From Tardiphaga sp. (GTDB lineage Bacteria; Pseudomonadota; Alphaproteobacteria; Rhizobiales; Xanthobacteraceae): 8,823 nt of DNA. Positions 6,484 through 8,823 of the stretch are shown here, piece by piece. The translations under genes were made by a program, and so were the position numbers. The notes under the pieces are model-generated. The model had not been told where the DNA came from and ran no database searches. It saw only the letters and a program-made list of their open reading frames with translations. The DNA lies in the NCBI GenBank assembly GCA_028290765.1, contig JAQGJF010000450.1, forward strand, positions 1 to 8,823, read 5' to 3'. Position 1 is the first letter of the stretch, and each line of letters starts with the position of its first letter.

Positions 6484-7383
6484 TCACTCGTGCGCGGTCT
6501 GCGCCCTGAATAGGCTTGGCGTGGTGCCGACCGCCTTGCGAAAAGCGCGATTGAAATTGGCCTGCGACGAGAAGCCGACCGCGTAGGCGATGTCGACCAG
6601 CGGCCGGTCGCCGGTCACCAGCAGCCGCTTGGCGAGATCGAGGCGCTGGCGGCTGACATATTCGTGCGGTGCCTTTCCGGTCGCCGCCTTAAAACTCCGG
6701 GAGAAATGCGCCGGGCTCATGCACGCGACCGAGGCGAGATCGTAGACGGTGAAGTCACGATCGACATGCGCGTTGATGAAGTCAGTCACGCGCGTCAGGC
6801 GTTTCGGGTCGAGCGGCTTGTGGTCGCCGCCGATGTATTTTGGCGCGGCGCTGGTCGCGGAATAGCTATGCACCAGATAGGCGGACAGCGCGCTTCCCAG
6901 CGCCTCGATCAAAAGCCGGCCGGTGGAGGTCTCGGACGCCAGTTCTCTGAGAATCTGGTCCGCGACGTTTTCGATGAACGGGTCGCTGTCGATGCTCTCG
7001 TAACGGATCGCGATCCTGGACGGGTCGATATCGAGATCCCGCAGCAGCACGTCGTTGAACGGTTTGTCGGGCAGAAAAATGTGCAGGCATTGCTGGATCG
7101 GCGCGGCGATGTTGATGTAGTCCTCGCTGATGCCGGCCGGACAAAGCCACACCGTTCCCTTTCTCGCGTGGGTCCGTTGCCGCATCCCGGCGCCCTCGCG
7201 ATCGACGCGCGAGCGCCCACGCAGCATGACGGCGATTTCGGTGTCGCGCGGCACCAGCGAAGGCAGCTCGCCCGCCTCGTGGCTCCATGTTTCCGCGAGA
7301 AGATGCGACCATCGCCGGTCGTTTGAAGTCTCGAGCATCCTGCCGGTAACATATTTATCGACAGAGTTGCCAAGCACACCCAT
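6484..7383 (-). CDS. AraC-family transcriptional regulator
   Basis: This 299-residue regulator has a variable N-terminal sensing region (about 1-185) and a C-terminal AraC/XylS DNA-binding domain (about 193-294). The first helix-turn-helix is around 211-232 (TVYDLASVACMSPAHFSRSF). The second lies around 261-282 and leads into the family signature GFSSQANFNRAFRKAVG (270-286) and TPSLFR (288-293). The ATG at 7383 has GGAG 7 bases upstream, which supports this start. The gene is divergent from the molybdopterin oxidoreductase and convergent with the LysR gene. A near-perfect sigma-54 promoter match lies 55-71 bases upstream. The likely target is the molybdoenzyme gene, but this comes only from position, and the effector is unknown. 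Confidence 0.93.
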   Translation of the reverse strand: MGVLGNSVDKYVTGRMLETSNDRRWSHLLAETWSHEAGELPSLVPRDTEIAVMLRGRSRVDREGAGMRQRTHARKGTVWLCPAGISEDYINIAAPIQQCLHIFLPDKPFNDVLLRDLDIDPSRIAIRYESIDSDPFIENVADQILRELASETSTGRLLIEALGSALSAYLVHSYSATSAAPKYIGGDHKPLDPKRLTRVTDFINAHVDRDFTVYDLASVACMSPAHFSRSFKAATGKAPHEYVSRQRLDLAKRLLVTGDRPLVDIAYAVGFSSQANFNRAFRKAVGTTPSLFRAQTAHE

Positions 7384-7437
7384 CGTGTATCTCCGCCGAG
7401 TTAGCGCGATGCGTAGGCAAAAGGTGGCATTAGACTA

Positions 7438-7454
7438 AGCAACTAGTATGCCAA
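7438..7454 (-). promoter_or_regulatory. Sigma-54 (RpoN) -24/-12 promoter for the AraC-family gene
   Basis: Read on the minus strand, positions 7453 to 7438 give TGGCAT-A-CTAG-TTGC-T. This fits the RpoN consensus TGGCAYR-N4-TTGCW at every defined position, with a T before it as preferred. Transcription would start around 7427, giving a leader of about 44 bases before the ATG at 7383. Sigma-54 promoters need a remote enhancer-binding activator, and none is encoded in the window. The TGGCAT at 7425-7430 on the plus strand also makes a dyad with this -24 element. Confidence 0.62.
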
Positions 7455-7562
7455 ATCGGGCGACGCGCGTCCACCGGCGGCGATCTCGCCGTCTCGGGCC
7501 CAGCCCTTGCCTTTGGGGTGGAATTCGTTCCCGGCGGCCGTTTTGGGCCGCGGTGGGCCCTG

Positions 7563-7585
7563 CCGGTCCTGGTTCCGACGACCGG
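7563..7585. promoter_or_regulatory. Candidate dyad, possible enhancer or operator
   Basis: CCGGTC (7563-7568) and GACCGG (7580-7585) form a perfect 6-base inverted repeat with an 11-base spacer. It lies about 135-160 bases upstream of the predicted sigma-54 start site, within the usual range for enhancer sites. The region is GC-rich, so chance is a real alternative. Confidence 0.25.
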
Positions 7586-7669
7586 GGCGCACAAGGAAAC
7601 GGCACGGCAAGCCTTCCCTAGTCCCTTCGAAAGCGGGCCGTCCGCAGTCCAGGAAAACAACTGCGCAGA

Positions 7670-7684
7670 TTTGGCCAAGCCAAA
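7670..7684. promoter_or_regulatory. Candidate operator dyad before the molybdoenzyme gene
   Basis: TTTGGC-CAA-GCCAAA is a perfect 6-base inverted repeat with a 3-base spacer, 56-70 bases upstream of the ATG at 7741. Its size and place suit a regulator-binding site near a promoter. The half-site TTTGG also occurs in the dyad at 5347-5369 with a different spacing. No -35/-10 elements could be assigned around it. Confidence 0.35.
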
Positions 7685-7740
7685 CCGTGCCGGCTGCTGC
7701 AGTCTCTGTCGCGAGTTGGAAGACAATGGCGGAGAAACCC

Positions 7741-8823
7741 ATGGCACGGACCACGGTGGTTGGCGCATGTCCACATGATTGCCCGGACACCTGCTCGATC
7801 CTGACGACGGTCGAGGATGGCAAGGCGATTGCCGTGCGCGGCAATCCCGACCATCCCTTCACCAAAGGCCGGCTGTGCGTGAAGGTCAATAATTACGAAG
7901 AGCGGGTCTACAGCGACAAGCGCGTGCTGTATCCGCAGAAGCGGGTCGGCCCCAAGGGCTCCGGACAGTTTCAGCGGATTTCCTGGGATGAGGCGCTGGA
8001 AACCATCGCCGCGCGCTGGAAGTCGACCATCGCCGAACATGGCGCCCAGGCCATCCTGCCTTACAGCTATCTTGGAACCCAGGGCATCATCAACGGGCTC
8101 AATGTCGGCGATCCGCTGTTCAACAAGCTCGGCGCCACCGTGCTGGAGCGCACCTTCTGCGATTCGGGTTCCTGCACCGCCTACATGATGACCATCGGGC
8201 ACACCCCCGGCGTCGATCCGGAAAGTTTCGTCCATTCGAAATATATCATCCTGTGGGCCTGCAATACGCTGAGCACCAACTCGCATCACTGGCCCTTCAT
8301 CGAGCAGGCCAGAAAAGCCGGCGCCCGGCTGGTCGTCATCGATCCGGTGCGCACCCGCACCGCCCGGCTGGCCGACTGGCATATTCCGATCCGCCCCGGC
8401 ACCGACGCGGCGCTGGCCCTTGCCATGATGCATGTCATCATCAAGGAGAATCTGGTCGATCGCGACTACATCGACAAATACACCGTCGGTTACGAGGAAC
8501 TGGCGGAACGGGCATCGACCTACACGCCGGAATTCGCGTCGCAGGAGACCGGCATTCCGGTCGACGATATCCTGCAACTGGCGAGAGAATATGCCACCAC
8601 GCCGCCGGCCGTCGTGCGCATCGGCGTTGCCGTGGAGCGCCACGCCGGTGGCGGCCAGACCGTGCGGGCGATTGCCTGTCTTCCCGGCCTGATCGGCGCC
8701 TGGAAGCATGTCGGCGGCGGCCTGCTCCAGTTGCCGATCTGGGCGTTCCCGGTCAGATGGGACGTGCTGATGCGCCCCGATCTGCAGCCCGAAAAGATGC
8801 GGGTGCTGAACGCCTGGCGTCTC
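7741..8823 (+). CDS. Molybdopterin oxidoreductase, DMSO reductase superfamily (3' end outside window)
   Basis: The first 361 residues of a molybdenum bis-molybdopterin enzyme are present; the frame is still open at the window end, and family members usually have roughly 650-800 residues. An N-terminal iron-sulfur motif is clear: C10-x3-C14-x3-C18 and C46 (CPHDCPDTC ... GRLC), expected to hold a [4Fe-4S] cluster. It is followed by the molybdopterin domain with RISWDEAL (79-86), a CDSGSC segment (140-145) near the expected metal-ligand position, and VVIDPVRTRTARLADWHIPIRPGTDAAL-type cofactor-binding sequence at about 211-238. There is no twin-arginine signal peptide, so it is probably cytoplasmic. 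ATG 7741 has GGAG 6 bases upstream; an in-frame ATG at 7726 is an alternative adding five residues. The substrate is unknown. It is divergent from the AraC-family gene, its likely regulator. Confidence 0.88.
   Translation, partial: MARTTVVGACPHDCPDTCSILTTVEDGKAIAVRGNPDHPFTKGRLCVKVNNYEERVYSDKRVLYPQKRVGPKGSGQFQRISWDEALETIAARWKSTIAEHGAQAILPYSYLGTQGIINGLNVGDPLFNKLGATVLERTFCDSGSCTAYMMTIGHTPGVDPESFVHSKYIILWACNTLSTNSHHWPFIEQARKAGARLVVIDPVRTRTARLADWHIPIRPGTDAALALAMMHVIIKENLVDRDYIDKYTVGYEELAERASTYTPEFASQETGIPVDDILQLAREYATTPPAVVRIGVAVERHAGGGQTVRAIACLPGLIGAWKHVGGGLLQLPIWAFPVRWDVLMRPDLQPEKMRVLNAWRL

Larger units (their letters stand above)
7384..7740. other. Divergent control region between AraC gene and molybdoenzyme gene
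   Basis: This 357-base gap shows no convincing gene: the open frames crossing it have no recognisable domains and overlap coding sequence. From left to right it contains the araC-type leader, a sigma-54 promoter match (7438-7454), a 6-bp GC hairpin (7534-7539 with 7546-7551, loop GTTTTG), a CCGGTC/GACCGG dyad (7563-7585) and a TTTGGC/GCCAAA dyad (7670-7684). CGGCACGG (7600-7607) also recurs inverted at 7685-7692. No clear sigma-70-type promoter for the molybdoenzyme gene was found. Confidence 0.6.

Noticed and set aside
7425..7440. Second sigma-54-like site on the plus strand (TGGCAT...AAGC)
   Set aside because: The GG-to-GC distance is one base too long and TTGC is not matched, so only the minus-strand site fits.
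7443..7889. 148-codon minus-strand frame across the divergent region
   Set aside because: It overlaps the start of the molybdoenzyme gene antisense and shows no domain or ribosome-binding site; the region is better explained as regulatory.
7618..8709. 363-codon open frame on the minus strand
   Set aside because: It is antisense to the molybdopterin oxidoreductase, whose iron-sulfur and cofactor motifs are clear. The product has no recognisable fold.
1..8823. CRISPR array, tRNA or rRNA genes, insertion sequence
   Set aside because: No regularly spaced direct repeats, no cloverleaf with tRNA-conserved positions, and no transposase frame were seen. The repeats found are palindromes without coding capacity.

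Overview
The window looks like a chromosomal segment of a high-GC alphaproteobacterium, most likely of the Bradyrhizobium/Rhodopseudomonas/Afipia group. This rests on strong GC bias at third codon positions, protein families typical of that group, and three intergenic palindromic repeats of a type I recall as frequent in those genomes. No database search was possible, so the genus is an inference.

Layout. On the minus strand, 5314 down to 236 is a five-gene uptake and catabolism cluster. It reads: periplasmic NMT1/THI5-type binding protein (4265-5314), short-chain dehydrogenase (3296-4090), dihydroorotase/allantoinase/hydantoinase-type cyclic amidohydrolase (1866-3287), ABC ATPase (1009-1869) and ABC permease (236-1012). 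The last three genes are chained by ATGA stop/start overlaps, and the dehydrogenase stops 8 bases before the amidohydrolase. A LysR-type regulator (5519-6427, plus strand) is divergent from the cluster and probably controls it. The cluster appears to import a small ring compound, open a cyclic amide or ureide bond and oxidise or reduce an alcohol/ketone. The substrate cannot be read from the sequence.

Palindromic structures. A nested cloverleaf repeat (4141-4252) separates the binding-protein gene from the rest of the cluster. A second, unrelated cloverleaf (40-192) lies just beyond the last gene. A third, shorter inverted repeat (5442-5488) sits just upstream of the LysR gene. A perfect 10-bp hairpin (6448-6473) lies between the convergent LysR and AraC genes.

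Right part. An AraC-family regulator (6484-7383, minus strand) is divergent from a molybdopterin oxidoreductase (7741 to the window end, incomplete). The 357-base region between them holds a very good match to the sigma-54 -24/-12 promoter consensus, pointing at the araC-type gene. It also holds two dyads that could be operators. This suggests a second control circuit: sigma-54 to AraC-type activator to molybdoenzyme.

Positions 1-39 show no recognisable gene.
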